Shown piece by piece: positions 1 through 58,345 of a DNA stretch of 64,000 nucleotides (its first letter is position 1; each line of letters begins with the position of its first letter). The position numbers and the translations under genes are program-made. Under the pieces are notes generated by a model. It was given only the letters and a program-made list of their open reading frames with translations, was not told where the DNA came from and did no database searches. This DNA comes from Artemia franciscana (taxonomy: Eukaryota > Arthropoda > Branchiopoda > Anostraca > Artemiidae). The DNA lies in assembly GCF_032884065.1 (NCBI RefSeq), contig NC_088871.1:49870880-49934879 (forward strand), written 5' to 3'.

Positions 1-334
1 AATAGGTTTTTGTTAGAATATTAACAGCGCTGATACTGTCTGGTGCTTTCTCTCTTCGCCTTATTCTGTCTTATTTTATACGTATCTAAACACTTATTTT
101 TCCTTTTTGTTTTTATTCATACAGTTATCTATGTAAATTTATTTTTTTCGAAAAAGTAGATTTGGGTACACATTGCACTGATTATTTCCATTAGACTGTT
201 TTAGTATGATTTTTCTTTTACAATAGCTCTGGAGTTCCATAGGAAAAAAGAGAGGTTATGGACCTAAGGTTCCATTTTAAAAAGTATGTTTTAATTAATT
301 ATGTTAATTTTGTGACGTATTTTTGCAATCCAAT

Positions 335-400
335 TCTACAAAAACGTAGAATTTTGTAATCTTTTCCGGAAAAAAGATCACGGATGCGTGTTAATTTGTT
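335..400. repeat. Interspersed repeat fragment, copy 1
   Basis: CTACAAAAACGTAGAATTTT followed by GATCACGGATGCGTGTTAAT parallels 56642-56712, where CTACAAAAATGTGGAATTTT is followed by GATCCCGGATGTGTGTTTAT. The two copies share about 65 bp in the same orientation. The element class is unknown. I recall similar text from brine-shrimp repeats, which is memory rather than a search result. Confidence 0.5.
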
Positions 401-3400
401 GTCTCAAAAGGTATGATTATACATTGTATATGTGGCAAATGCAGATGCTTTTGGAGTTCTTGTCGAAGTGAAGGGGGACGAAAAGGTGGAATATTGCCCC
501 CAAAAATCTTTCCTTTCTCTCAAGCTCTTTGACCCCCTATTTATAGAGGAATTGGGAAGACATATAATACTGGATACTGGAAGCATTTAGCGACAGTGAG
601 TTTTTCGCTAAATTCTGGTATCAAAAGTTAATTTTTTCACAATGTATTTTCCCTCCTTACTAGGTGACTTTAGCTAATAGTTTCTCGTTTATAATGCATT
701 GGTAAAGAGACTCATTCATTACTAGCACGTTTCCTTCACAGTATTACATTTATAAAATTTGCCTGTCCTTTTGTCTGTCTTCTATATTTGTCCCCATTCC
801 TCCCAAAATGCTCCACCTCCCCTGACAGACTGACGTGCCCTCCTCCATATATTTCTGCTTGCGTGCAGGATATAGATTCTAAAGTTACTTTTAAACGCTT
901 AGAGCTACTTAAGTTTCGAAATACATTTACATGGTTTTGGTCGAGAGTAATTCTCTTAAGCATGAAGAAGGTGGGTGACCTCGGGCTCGTTTCTTCTACT
1001 AAAATGTTGATATTTTACTTTTTTTATTTCTTATACTTTCCAAACGAATTCCCTATTTTGTGATTTTAGACTTAATCCCCCTCTTACCTCCGCATCCAAT
1101 CACAATACCTGCATTTTCATATTTTGAGATCAGTAATGCGCATAAGGGCATTGGCTTTGCAGCATCAATTATCGTCGTCTAAGTAACTGCTTAGCAAATC
1201 TCTTTTTATTCTCGTCGAAGTAAGATGAGATATTCTTCAGTACATAGTAGTCTCAAATTGCAAGTTCTTAAGTTTTTCATTTGAAGTGAATGTGTTTTTA
1301 TTTTGCCAACTTGCAAATGACAGTTGAATTTTATTCTCTGGGGAAAACAGATTTACAGATACTATCTGAATTTAAAGTTTTTTCGTAAACTTCATAATAA
1401 AATCGCGAAAGAATATATTTCAAAATATGTTTTGGTAAGAATTAGTACCTGCCATCACCCCCTTCCCCTTCATCTTTTGTCAAAGGCTCCTGCAAAAAGG
1501 ACGAATGATCACAAATCAACGAGGGTGGCATTCAAGTAGTAAATATCTGTGAGGACAACGCCTTGAATTAGATTAGCGAAATAATTTTAGGGTTATGCTA
1601 ATGCTTCTGGAACCGTAGTTATGCATACCTATGTCGGCAAATTGAAGTTGTTGAACCTTGTTATGCTTCCAAATTTGGAGCCACTTTTTTTTTCTTTTTT
1701 TTTTTACTACGACGGAAATGTTGTAATTTGGAACTTAATCCTATGGCGTAGCTGTAGTTGTAAATCGAAACACTAGTTACAATTGGGGAGGGGTGAGTTC
1801 AGGGGGCCAAAGCCTGGTGCTTGAGATTCGAAATGTGATTCAGAAAGTGTGTCCTCGTATATTGGAACCTAATAGCAAATTGTGAACCAAAATTGTGTGG
1901 TGTTTGATGGGAAGTCTATTATATCAAAGCTTTTGGGACCATTTTCTTTCTAATTTTGCATGAATATTTTATTCAAAACGCCAAGGAAATTTTTCCTCCT
2001 GGACACACATTAGTTCTGTTCATGACTGAAAACTGTGATTCTCTTAGATTTTTTACAAGTCAGAACTTGCTTCCTCCTTTACAAGCCGCACTGACGGGTT
2101 CACATTCACAATGTATAGAAACTGATGTTTGGCGAAGCAAACAGGGCTTAAGGAGACGCTGTACCTTAAAAGAATCACCCTGTCTCGTCCATTATGAATC
2201 TTTTTAGTGGGTACGGTCGAACTATTTGTAATTGATTGGGTGGTCTTGCATAGCATTGGGTGGTCTTGGATAAAATACTGAATAAACGACTGAAAACTAA
2301 AGGCCGATACCAACTTTCTCAGAAATCTTCGAAAAAACTTTAACTTCCTCTGTTTTGTGCTGAAGATAGAGAAATTCAGTTTTAGTTACATTGACATAAC
2401 CAGAAAGAGTGAATTTGCTTTTCGTTTTTTTTTTTTTCGATTAAATCGAACAGATTTTTTTTATAATGTTTATGAAGGGGCAGTCACTAAAAATGTTCTA
2501 GCGTAGCTGATCAGAAAATGCTAAAAATTGGTGCAAAGGATTTATCATTTGAGTAATTTGGCCTATTTGAGTGTTCCCTATGGTGCCACCCACTTTGATT
2601 GACAAACTCTGGCAAAAGGGAAGGTAATTTCCGTGGTATTTTCAGTCAAATTTCCCAGTCAAACCACAAAACCTCGACGGCTCCCGATGAGAGCTAGTCA
2701 ACAGGGAGGATTTGTTAATAGACCCTTTGTCTCTAAGACGGTCAGCCGACGCTGAGGCTTGAAAAATGAATTGAAAGGTATTGGGTCGCCTTCACATAGC
2801 TTATTCATGTCTTCAGGATTTAGTTTCGTTTGCTGGTGCTTCTATTGCAGTCGAAAATGTCTTCCTGGTTTAATATATTTGTAATACAAAGTGTCGATTG
2901 TCCAATTAAAAATAAATCGTAAACTAGATATGTGTCCGAGCGATTTTGCATTTAGTTTTTTTTTAATCTTTCTTAATACTGATCTTGTGAATCCACGTCT
3001 ACCCCCTTTTCATTTAGACAAATTAACTAGGTTGCAAATTATTACGGGACGGGTCCAGTACCGTTCTGTCCGGCTACCGTAGGCCAAAGGGATTGTAAAC
3101 TTAAAAACGACAAGCTACAAATTTTGCTTTCAACTTGCCAATGCGAATTTTTTTGTTGTTTATGAAGCATAAGAAATAATGCCAAATATATATTACGTAA
3201 ATGACAAAATTTATTTAGAAGAATGATGCAAAAGGAATGGAATTTAGGTGTTCTTTCTATTATACATCATCAGCAAGTTAAAATTTCCCTTAGAATTTTA
3301 GGCGTATATTAAAACTATTTGTATCTCATATATGCTACTCTTCCTATTTTATTTGGTGGGGAGGGGAGTTAGTATTTTCAATGACTACATCATTTTCAAT

Positions 3401-4529
3401 TGAATAGTAATTTTGAGGATTATTAAAGGTAATTTCAGTCTTGTCTTCCATTGATTTTCTTTTTGTTTATTACTATCTAGAAAAATTTATCAGTAATTAT
3501 CTTTCTCATACGATGTGCTTAGGCCTACCTATGATTATCCCACAATTTTGTATGCCTGTTAATGCCTGATTGAGGAACTTTTCGTCAATTCAAAAGTTCT
3601 AAGCTAACTACCTAGTTTTTTTTTCATATTTACCCTGCCAAAATATCGCTTCAAACTGGATGCTTTTTGTCTAAGTTTTTGGGATTCAAAATATACTTTT
3701 ACTAGCTCAATCGGTCTGTAGAATTTGGCATCCATAGAAGTTCAGTATGAGGCAGTAGCATGTAGTATCAGCAAGGAAACAGCCCAGTCAGCAAAGGAAA
3801 AATTCAAGTCGTGAAATTGAAGTTATTTTGCCGTTTTTACCGTGATTACCGAAATCTCAATATCAGTCGGTAAAGTAATTATTATAATATACCCAACCTG
3901 TTGGTAAAACCGTTTCCCCCCTCCCATAAGCATTTTGGCCAGTGACATAATTGCTCTCCGTCAATTTGTATGCCCAATTCAGTTTTGAATGTATATCTTT
4001 ATGTACGTTAATTTATAGCTGTCTGCAAGCTATTTAATGGGAAAAAGTGAGGTGAGAGAGAATATTAATGGTGAATCTTGTATCGATCTGAGCTGGAAGA
4101 AAAAGAAGAAAAACCAACTAGAATTGAGCAATCAGTGTGTCTAAATGACTGGATGATAAGCTAAAGTGTTTATTAGGGAAATTCTATATAGATAGCTGTA
4201 TTATATATTTTGTAATATCTTATCACTTGGAGCCAGAAATGAGATGTTGCTTCATCTTTATTATGTTATGTGTAATGTTTGTAATATTTTGTAGAAAAAC
4301 ATAGCGTGCCAAATTATATTTCTATGTATGTATACATTGTTGATAATTAAAACGGATATTCCTATATCATTCTTTTTTGGAATTCCAAATTGTCCTTTTC
4401 TGAAATTATTCAAACTTGTACCTGGGATTGACACTGAGATCGAAAATTAAATGGGAATAAAATAATGGTATGTTCATCCATAGTGTTCTGACTGATTTGA
4501 TCTGATATGCCGTATATCAAGCAGTAGGC

Positions 4530-4850
4530 TGTACGAAAAGAATGTTCGCTTTCCAGGGCTATACTGAGAGAAAGGTTAAGATGGCTAGGACACAGTCTGT
4601 GGATGAGGGTCACTGATTGCCGAAGATCATCCTTTTCGACCAACCATCAAGGACCAAACAAAAAGCAGGTCATCCCTGAATGAGGTGGAAACAGGTCTTA
4701 AGAAAGCACTAAATGGAAATGGGAACTTCTTGGGAGGGTCTAAAAATGGAGCTTTAAATAGACTGGGATGGAGGAGGACCTTGCGTAACTGTGTTAGCAT
4801 CAGCCAGCTTGGTGCTGTAGTGAGTTATTATTAGTAGTAGCATTAGTTTG
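4530..4850 (+). mobile_element. RTE-like LINE 3' end, decayed copy
   Basis: Reads as the C-terminal tail of a non-LTR retrotransposon polyprotein, broken by frameshifts: RLRWLGHSL-like text, DHPFRPTIKDQ-like text, then a WGGP-ALRN-CVSISQLGAV tail. It parallels the cleaner copy at 53925-54215, down to the 3' end GTGAGTTATTATTAGTAGTAG. It lies about 110 bp from a third copy in the opposite orientation. Confidence 0.65.
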
Positions 4851-4955
4851 TGAATTCTCAAGCAGGAATTGATGGTCACTAATGATACTTATTCACTTTT
4901 GTGTCTGTTTGGCTTATATGCTGCTACTCTTTTGTATTGATAAATGTTTCAAATA

Positions 4956-5155
4956 CTACTACTACTACTACTACTAATAACTCACTGCAGCACCAGGCCG
5001 CCTGAGGACAACACAGCCACGCACGCTCCTCCTCCAACCTAATCTATTTAAAGCCTCCCTCTTTACACCCTCCCAGGAAGTTCCCATTTCCTTTAAATCT
5101 TTATTTATGACATCCTCCCAACCCAGACATATCCAATATCCAATTATTTGGATAT
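4956..5155 (-). mobile_element. RTE-like LINE 3' end, opposite orientation, with (TAC)n tail
   Basis: On the - strand it reads LGWEDVINKDLKEMGTSWEG, then VKREALNRLGWRRSVRGCVV and LRRPGAAVSY-stop. This is the conserved tail of the same LINE family. The 3' end is a trinucleotide run, (ACT)n on the + strand at about 4957-4977. It forms a near-inverted pair with the + copy at 4530-4850. Confidence 0.72.
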
Positions 5156-6736
5156 CCACACATATCCAATTTATTGGATAAATGTTTCAAATGTCCGCGT
5201 AAAAAACAATATTTGCCATTTTTGACTTCCAAATGCATAGAAAATATGTCTACTAACTTTTGGCTATAACTATATTTAAATCAGAAGCTTGAGTTTTTTC
5301 GACTTGATAGATTTGCACAATATTTCTTCATAAGCTTTTAGACTTAAAGAATCAGGTACGTACGCCAGGAAGGGATGCCACAGCGACAGAGGTCTGTCTT
5401 AAGGGGTTTAATATAATTTAGAACCAAATACACTTTCCTCGGGTTGTAGGAACCCCCTCCCCCACAATAAATCTTATGGCACCAAGGACTGTTTTATGCA
5501 TGGTACAAACAATGGCTGATGGTTCAGAGATGCATTAGTGTTCAACACGGAAGGTGATATAGGCAAATGAATAACGATGGACATCTGGTGAGGACAAACT
5601 TGAAAAACAGATGACATTCATGTTATGCAAAAAAAAAAAAAATAATAGAAAGCTACGGAGAAATAATGAAAATCTTGGGACTTTGCAAGGGAAAGCAGAG
5701 GTTAGACAACATTTCTCCCCAAGCGAAAAACGGCTAGGGTACTCTTCTCTATAATGACCTTAAGAGTCTCTCTCTTGGAAACAGAGAGGATTTGGGCTTG
5801 AAAAATTCATTTTCAAAGCATCAAATAAACGGTAAAACAAAAGTAAATAACTGCATTAGTGATTTTGCCATAGTTGGAAGTATATAGACAGAAAAAGGAA
5901 ATTTTCGAAAGTAATCGCTGTTATTTCGAATTTCTTATAAAATAGGAATTAAAACGTTTCTATTCACCACGAACTTTAGCAGTATAGTATTTATTTTGTG
6001 CTTGTGCCAAAAACAGAATTGACTGCAATACTACTAGAAATTTATAATTACAAAATCCTTACAAAAAAGAAAAAAGTGAGTTTTCTCTTTAAGTTTCTTG
6101 TAAAAGAATTAAACATTTCTTGAAGACATGCAATGAGTTCCAGATATAAGGACCAGCATATTGAATAGAAAAACTTGCTCTTGCTGTTGGACAGAAGCCA
6201 ACTATAAGCTGCATAGTGCTATAACTAAAAGAATAGTATCTATGTTTAGAATATAAATAGCTGAATAGATTCTAAAACGAATACGACAATATACTAGCAA
6301 GAAACGAAACTATAAGTAAAGAATGGTGATCATCTGTGGCGACCGAGACTCTAAAAAACAAAATGTTCAAATGTCTAGATTGACACCTAAAACATCAATA
6401 AAATGAAAAGTTATTTTGAAAAATATGCCTGAGAATAAAACGCCAGGTTTTTTACACCCCCCTCCCCTGCTGAAAATTAATTCTGCACGGTGACACTGAA
6501 CTAAAGTATGAATAGTTGAAGCGACACTCCGATTCATAAAAAAATTACTCATAAAAAATTAGGGATTGCAATCTATATATTTTGTGGTTGGGAAGGAGGG
6601 GAGGGAGACGCTCTATAATCAGAACAAAACGGAGCATACAAGGAAACGAAAAAAAAACTAGTGAAAAGTGAAAAATAAGTAATCAAATTTTATAAAAACT
6701 GGTCCATGGAATTTATTTCTGTATAAATAAACACAC

Positions 6737-6776
6737 AAAAAATGTGTTTTTTTTTATAAAAAAAACACATTTTTTT
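6737..6776. repeat. A/T-rich perfect hairpin
   Basis: AAAAAATGTGTTTTTTTT and its reverse complement AAAAAAAACACATTTTTT are separated by about 3 bases. This gives an 18-bp stem with a tiny loop. It may be a microsatellite-derived palindrome, and no function is implied. Confidence 0.6.
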
Positions 6777-8367
6777 TTTAACTTTTATTGCTCCATATAT
6801 AGGAAGACACTGTGTCTATGTAATCAAACACATATAGAGACATCTGTTGCCAAAAAAAATTTTTTTTTTAAATTTAAAATTTCCTTTTTTCTGAACCGAA
6901 ACTTGTAAAACCTTATCATCTGCTTCTATCAGTAAAATTTACAAGCGTCAAATTTGGAAGATCTTTTTTCAGCACTGGGTTGTTCATAAAATAATTCTGA
7001 GCAATATTAGAACCCCAAGCATTTGACGCCCCATGCTACCTATAAGGTTTTTCTGCCTCCCTCGTTCCATCTCGAAAAAAATCCTCAGTTTACACCAATG
7101 AAATTTTTGACAGCACCAGAAGACCTTTCTTCCAAATATAATAAGGGATTAAATGTACAATACTCTTTTTTTTCTCTTTACTATTCATTGTGCATGGTTT
7201 ATCTATTAATTTTTTGATACGCTGCTTCTGTGTTCAATATTCCACAGAATTCTCGTAAACCGGGTAGATTTTCCAATTAACTGAGAGCTAGGAAAGTTAA
7301 GAAAAAGACCTACCTTTAGAATCTTAATTTCATCCTGAATTTTAATATATTATTCATTTGTGCTGCAAATTTACTTCACAGAACTGAAGAGAGAAAAACG
7401 GGCGTAATTTAAATAAAACAACGGAACAACTGTAACAAGGAAAATCCTTTGTCATTTCTGTGTGCTTATTACTTACTGTGGCTATTTACGGTAATCGCAG
7501 TATTTTGGAGGTTATTAAGATATTACTTTTATTTATTTGCTGAATTTTTTTGTCTTTTTTTCTTTTTCTTTATATGTGGCGGCTAATTTAATTTAACTTT
7601 AACTTGTTTTTTTTTCGGTGATAAAGGCTCCCGGACGTGGAGTCGAAATTTTAGGATTTTTATTAAGTAAAGTTTGTTGTTAGTTAGTATTCTTCCCACT
7701 GTTCTATTTAAATTATAACCGTTTTTTTCTCTTAAATTCTGCAAATGGAAAAACACTGAGGTTCAAGAAATCATTTAAGTTTGCTTTATCCCGTTCTCCG
7801 CTAATGGCCATAATATAGAACCTGAATTGTATAGTGCATTAAATCTTCCATCGTCTTGATAAATCGCTGAATTGAAACGGCGAATGGAAAATTCAGTGCC
7901 AACATACAATTCAGGCTATATATTTGACCATTGGGGGGGGAGGGGCAAAGTCCATTTGTGAAGCAAATAAATGTTATATTTGAATTGTAAGTGAAATTTC
8001 AATTTTAAAGATATGTCTATTTCTTGGATTTCTCAATATTCAGTTGGTCAGAAAACTTACCCTAAGCTATCTATCACAGATTTCGTTTTTTAATTGATAT
8101 TAAAACTTGCTGCTTGTTCTTTTTTTTGTTGGTGCTACTATTTTAATCCGTCTTTAAATCTGTTTTTAACCCGCCTGAAGTGCTTCAATCTATTTTTGTT
8201 AAAAATTACTTTTACCGGTGGCAGGAACATGTCCATACGTGCAAATAACATTTCAGTACTTGAAAAACAATTCAATCCAATTTATTTCCAAAACGGGCAG
8301 CGGACAAGCTGAATAGGGGCCGTAGGGATCAAAAAACTTTTTATTTCTTCTTCTTTCTTTCTCTTCG

Positions 8368-8665
8368 TTTAGTCGTCAAAAGATAAATATATATACAAAT
8401 TATAGTTAAAACTTATTAAATAATTTAAAATAATTTTCATGGTCGACTTAACTGACTAGTCAAAATATAATAAATATGACTAACGAACTAAAGCAGTGGA
8501 CAAGCCGAATATTGGTTTTAGTCGTCAAAACACAAATACATGTACAATCAATAGTCAATACATATGAAATAATTTGAAATAAATCCAATCGTCCGCTTAA
8601 ATTCAGTATACAATAACTGACTAGTCAAAATATAAAATAACTAACGAACTGAAGCTGTAGCTATT
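8368..8665. repeat. Tandem duplication, period about 149 bp
   Basis: TTTAGTCGTCAAAA at 8368 recurs at 8517. CTGACTAGTCAAAATATAA and CTAACGAACT also occur in both copies. The shared text may reach upstream to GGACAAGCTGAATA (about 8301) versus GGACAAGCCGAATA (about 8498). Two diverged units, with no coding content. Confidence 0.7.
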
Positions 8666-9639
8666 CTTGTTTACCAGCAGCAACATTAAAAAACTTGACA
8701 AATGAGAGAACAAAGCTTTTCACATATCTATTTTGAGACCTTTGAAAAGCGAAAGCTTTGATACAATCACCTGCTTTCGATAATCTTACTTATCTGCAGA
8801 AAAAAACTTTCCAGTCACTCTTTTTAAGTATCCATGTACAAATAATTTTCATATTCGTCTTTAACAAGACTTTTATAGCAGGACCTTCTCGGAAAATCAT
8901 TGAAAATGGATAAAAATCTAAAGGAAAAACAAAATTCAGGGCAGAAAACTTTTTTATTTCAACTTGATAATTTGCAAAAATATCTAAAAGTTAATAAGAA
9001 CATTGAAAAAAAAACTCTGTGTTTTTTTTTAAACAGAGAAGACAAAACGGGGTTTTCAAAGTGCCATATTACAAATTGCTATCCTTTGAAGAAATTAACC
9101 TCAAGCTTAAAAGGTAAAAGATGAAAATTTGATCGTATGCTTTGAAATATGAAATTTTAACTATAATTTCAAAATATACACGGTATTCTTATAATTTGGA
9201 TCACTGGTAGAATCACTCAGTGTTTTGTCCGTAAAAAACCAAATGTGAACGCTGCAATAACAAAACTCGAAATATTGGACAAGTATATGACAAGGCAACG
9301 TAATGTAGCAAACTTAGGACTGTTTCATTCCAATCATTATTCCAATACGTCCCTTATTCTCTACCGTTTATCAGAAATTATGGTAATTTCAACTAACTAA
9401 AAACGAATGAGTGAACTTTCCTTGTTTTTGAAAGGAATGATTCCTTCTCTGTCAAAGCAAGTTAGAAATGACAAGGACTTGCAACAATAATAAATTTTGA
9501 TCATTCCTTAACTTGGAAGAAGATAAATTTGCCTATTCTTCAATTACATTAATGTTTTAACATTTATTTAAAAAAATAGAAAGTAAGGAGAAAATCGAAA
9601 GGCGTTCTCTAACAAGATAGGTCTTGATTTCTGACTTAG

Positions 9640-55259
<45,620 letters not shown>

Positions 55260-56641
55260 GTAGGCTAAAGTTTACTAAGTTAGACTGACACAGTTTTTAC
55301 TTCGAGTATATTAGAGTGCAATTGGGAAAATGGTAAGTTGTCATTTTTTTTCCGAGGAAAAAAGTTTTTTATCAAATAATTTTAAATCAAATCTATAAGT
55401 GAGAATTTTCTCTTTATGTCTATAATAAGCTTTTTCATTGACTCACTAATGACTGCACTAAGTTTGTTTAGTCGAATTCTAAAAAAATATATAAAAACTT
55501 TAAAAAAAGCAAACAAATGATTCCAGGTTTGTAGGAAAATTCCCGTATATTTAAATAAATCTCGTTGATTTTAAGCTTCAAACGCGCTGTACTTTCCCAG
55601 CCTTCTGACTAGTCCATACTTTAAAGCATTAAACTCGTTTTTTTTTCGCTCTAATCTCTCTTCGCGCCTCATTTTGGACCTGTTTTTACACATTGGTTTT
55701 CTACTAAATCAAAAATTATTATCACTTAAATTACTTTCATTTTTGTTTGCTGATAAAAAGTTTTATTTGCTTATATTCACTATTTTATAAAAAATCTTGC
55801 CGTTCTTTCTTTGTTTTTCGTTTTTTTTTTCGTTTTAATTGTAAATGGAACAGGAGTGGGGTTGAGGAAACTATTTACTCTTGCTAATTAGAAACAAAAC
55901 TAAAAAAGATGAGTTTTGATTATAGTATATTCTTAAAAAAATTATTTTTATTTTGATTCTAAATATTTAATATTCATTAAACTTAAAGCTACCCACCAAA
56001 AGTGCCTGAAGAAATTTGCCTGATTTTCAGAAGGGTCCTACCCTTTCTCTTCTTACCCGAGATTCTTCTGCTCTGTCGTCGGTCATTACGATATTATTTT
56101 CTTACATCAATATTTATTACTGTCCCTAATGCAGATTTTTTTTTACTGATATTAAGCTTAAAACTATAGAGTAATAATAATAATAATAATAAAAAAATGA
56201 AGCGAATTTGTTTTACAGTTTCCAATTCTTTCCTAAATGAATTTACAACCGTAATTCGTGCATTAATAATTATTATTGCTTGTTACTACCTTCAGCCTAA
56301 AATGATAGGTAGCATTAAATTTAGCCCCAAATATGCTTATCAGACAGTTCGGGGTAACGAACTGTAGTAAGGAGTGACCCGGATCGATAGTAAACGAAAT
56401 TATAAAAAGCAGAATTTTGATACCAATAGTTACATCAAAAGAATCGGATTTAATGCTGATTTTATATATTTAAGTTTCATCAAATTTAGTCTTACCGATC
56501 AAAAGTTACGGGCCTGAGAAAATTTGCCTTATTTTAGAAAATAGGGGATAACGCCCTCTAAAAGCTATATAATCTTAATGAAAATCAAACCATTAGATTC
56601 AGCGTGTCATAGAACCCTACTGTAGAAGTTTCAAGCTCCTA

Positions 56642-57000
56642 TCTACAAAAATGTGGAATTTTGTATTTTTTTTTACTAGAAGATAGATCCCGGATGTGTG
56701 TTTATTTGTTTGTTTGTTTGTTTTTATTTTTTTCCAGGGCTGATCGAATTGACCCAGTGGTCCTAGAATATCTAAAGAGGGCTCATTCTAACGAAATAGA
56801 GATAGCCATTCTGTTCAATTTAGTCAAAAACCAAATGACTATGTCTTTGAGGACGACGTAATCCCCCACAGTCCCCGGGGGAAGGGCTGCAAGTTACAAA
56901 CTTTGAACATTGTTTACATATATTAATGGTTATTATGAAATGTACAGACGTTTTCAGGGGGACTTTTTCGCGTTGGGGTGGGGGGTGGGTCGGGGGGAGG
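56642..57000. repeat. Interspersed repeat fragment related to 335-400 and to the 43.7-44.9 kb array
   Basis: 56642-56712 matches 335-400. The reverse complement of 56740-56900 reads AACAGAATGGCTATCTCTAT, AGAATGAGCCCTCTTTAGAT and GACCACTGGGTC, like the units of the 43690-44890 array. So one repeat family appears in both orientations in introns 9 and 12. Class unknown. Confidence 0.5.
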
Positions 57001-57385
57001 AGGTTACATGTGAGGATCTTTCCATGGAGGAATTTATAATGAGGAAAGAGAATTTCCATGACGGGGACATTTAAAAAAAACAATGAGGAAACATTTCAAC
57101 TGGAAGTAATGAGCAGCATTAAAACTTAAAACGAACAAAAATGTTTGTAAAAAAAAAATTAAAATAAAAAATCTAATTGCATTTTCAAGTAACCGAAAAT
57201 TGGCGGGCAACTAGGCCTCCTCCCCAACCATTTTTTTTTTTTTCAGAAAAATCGTCCGATCAAAACTATGAGAAAGCCATTTAGCAAAACAAAAATTAAT
57301 ATGCAAATTTTGTTTTATTTATTCATGTGCGGTGAGCCAAAATCAAAACATGCCTTAATTCAAAAAAATTCAGAAATTAAATATA

Positions 57386-57661
57386 AAAAAACAAGTTTTT
57401 TTAGCTGTAAGTAAGAGTAACCTTAAAACGAACAGGCATTATTCCGTATATGAAAGGGGTTGTCCCCTCCTTAACGCCTCGATCTTTACGCTAAAGTTTG
57501 ACTCTTTCTCACAACTCTACTTTTTAAAACAATAAAAAAAACTTTAGCGTATGGAGCGAGGGGTCACGGAGGGGATGACCTCGTTCATATACGGAATAAT
57601 TTCTGTTCGTTTTAAGTTTTAATGTCGATTCTTACTATCAGTTAAAAAAAACTTGTTATTT
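57386..57661. repeat. Foldback repeat with arms of about 115-125 bp
   Basis: The left arm 57386-57499 and right arm 57538-57661 are inverse copies. Shared blocks are AACAAGTTTTTTTAGCTGTA / AACAAGTTTTTTTTAACTGA, CTTAAAACGAACAG, ATTATTCCGTATATGAA, TCCCCTCC, and CGCTAAAGTTT. The loop is about 38 bp. A single arm of the same family is at 27380-27620. Confidence 0.8.
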
Positions 57662-58345
57662 TAACATAAATTATACATACTTTATTTACATACTATGTTA
57701 TACATAAAGGCGAACATCATAACATGTTCTGAAAAGTAACACAAAGTGCTTATAATTTTTTGTCATCCGTTATGTTGGAACAAAAATACTAATAAATAGT
57801 CAATTATCAATAATGGGATAATTTGGTTCTGGTAAATACCCTTTGTCTTTGCTAATACTGTATTTTAGATAAATTAAATAAAATACATTCCTCTTTTAAA
57901 TTCTCAACAGGGAAATTTAGTGGTGGCACTCAAGATACCACCCTACCACTTCCCCTTTTGTTCATGTAAGTGCATGAATGCAGTCCCTTATGTTACACTT
58001 CAAATATTTCTGCAAAAGGAGGGGGACGACCACCCTACAACACTTATATAAGAGGCTTAGTTGAAAAATATTCACCAGTATGAAAGGAGATCAAACTCCA
58101 CCCCTCTCCCCTTCCAGTTTGATATATTTTTTTTGAAGCTTCACTTAAAAATAGTTTGTGCACTCAAAGGCACATTTAGAGGCTTCCACCCCCTCCCCTT
58201 ACAGAGAGCCCCTTGCCCCTCCTTCATATTAGCTGATGTGCAAGGATTCGCCACTTTAGATAATTTGGTCAAGCTTCAAATTAATCAAAGTTCAAATTAA
58301 TCAAAATTCAAATAATTAGCTGTAGTTACTGCTTTTCTCGTATTG

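Larger units (their letters stand above)
1..9639. other. Upstream region, no confident gene
   Basis: AT-rich DNA 5' of IPO11. No ORF has recognisable protein similarity. It holds a scrap of an interspersed repeat at 335-400 (related to 56642-56712), two exon-like but unidentified segments (869-968 and about 1350-1434), an inverted pair of RTE-like LINE ends (4530-5155), a hairpin at 6737-6776 and a tandem duplication at 8368-8665. I see no clear TATA box or other promoter signal before 9640. The transcription start cannot be placed. Confidence 0.5.
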
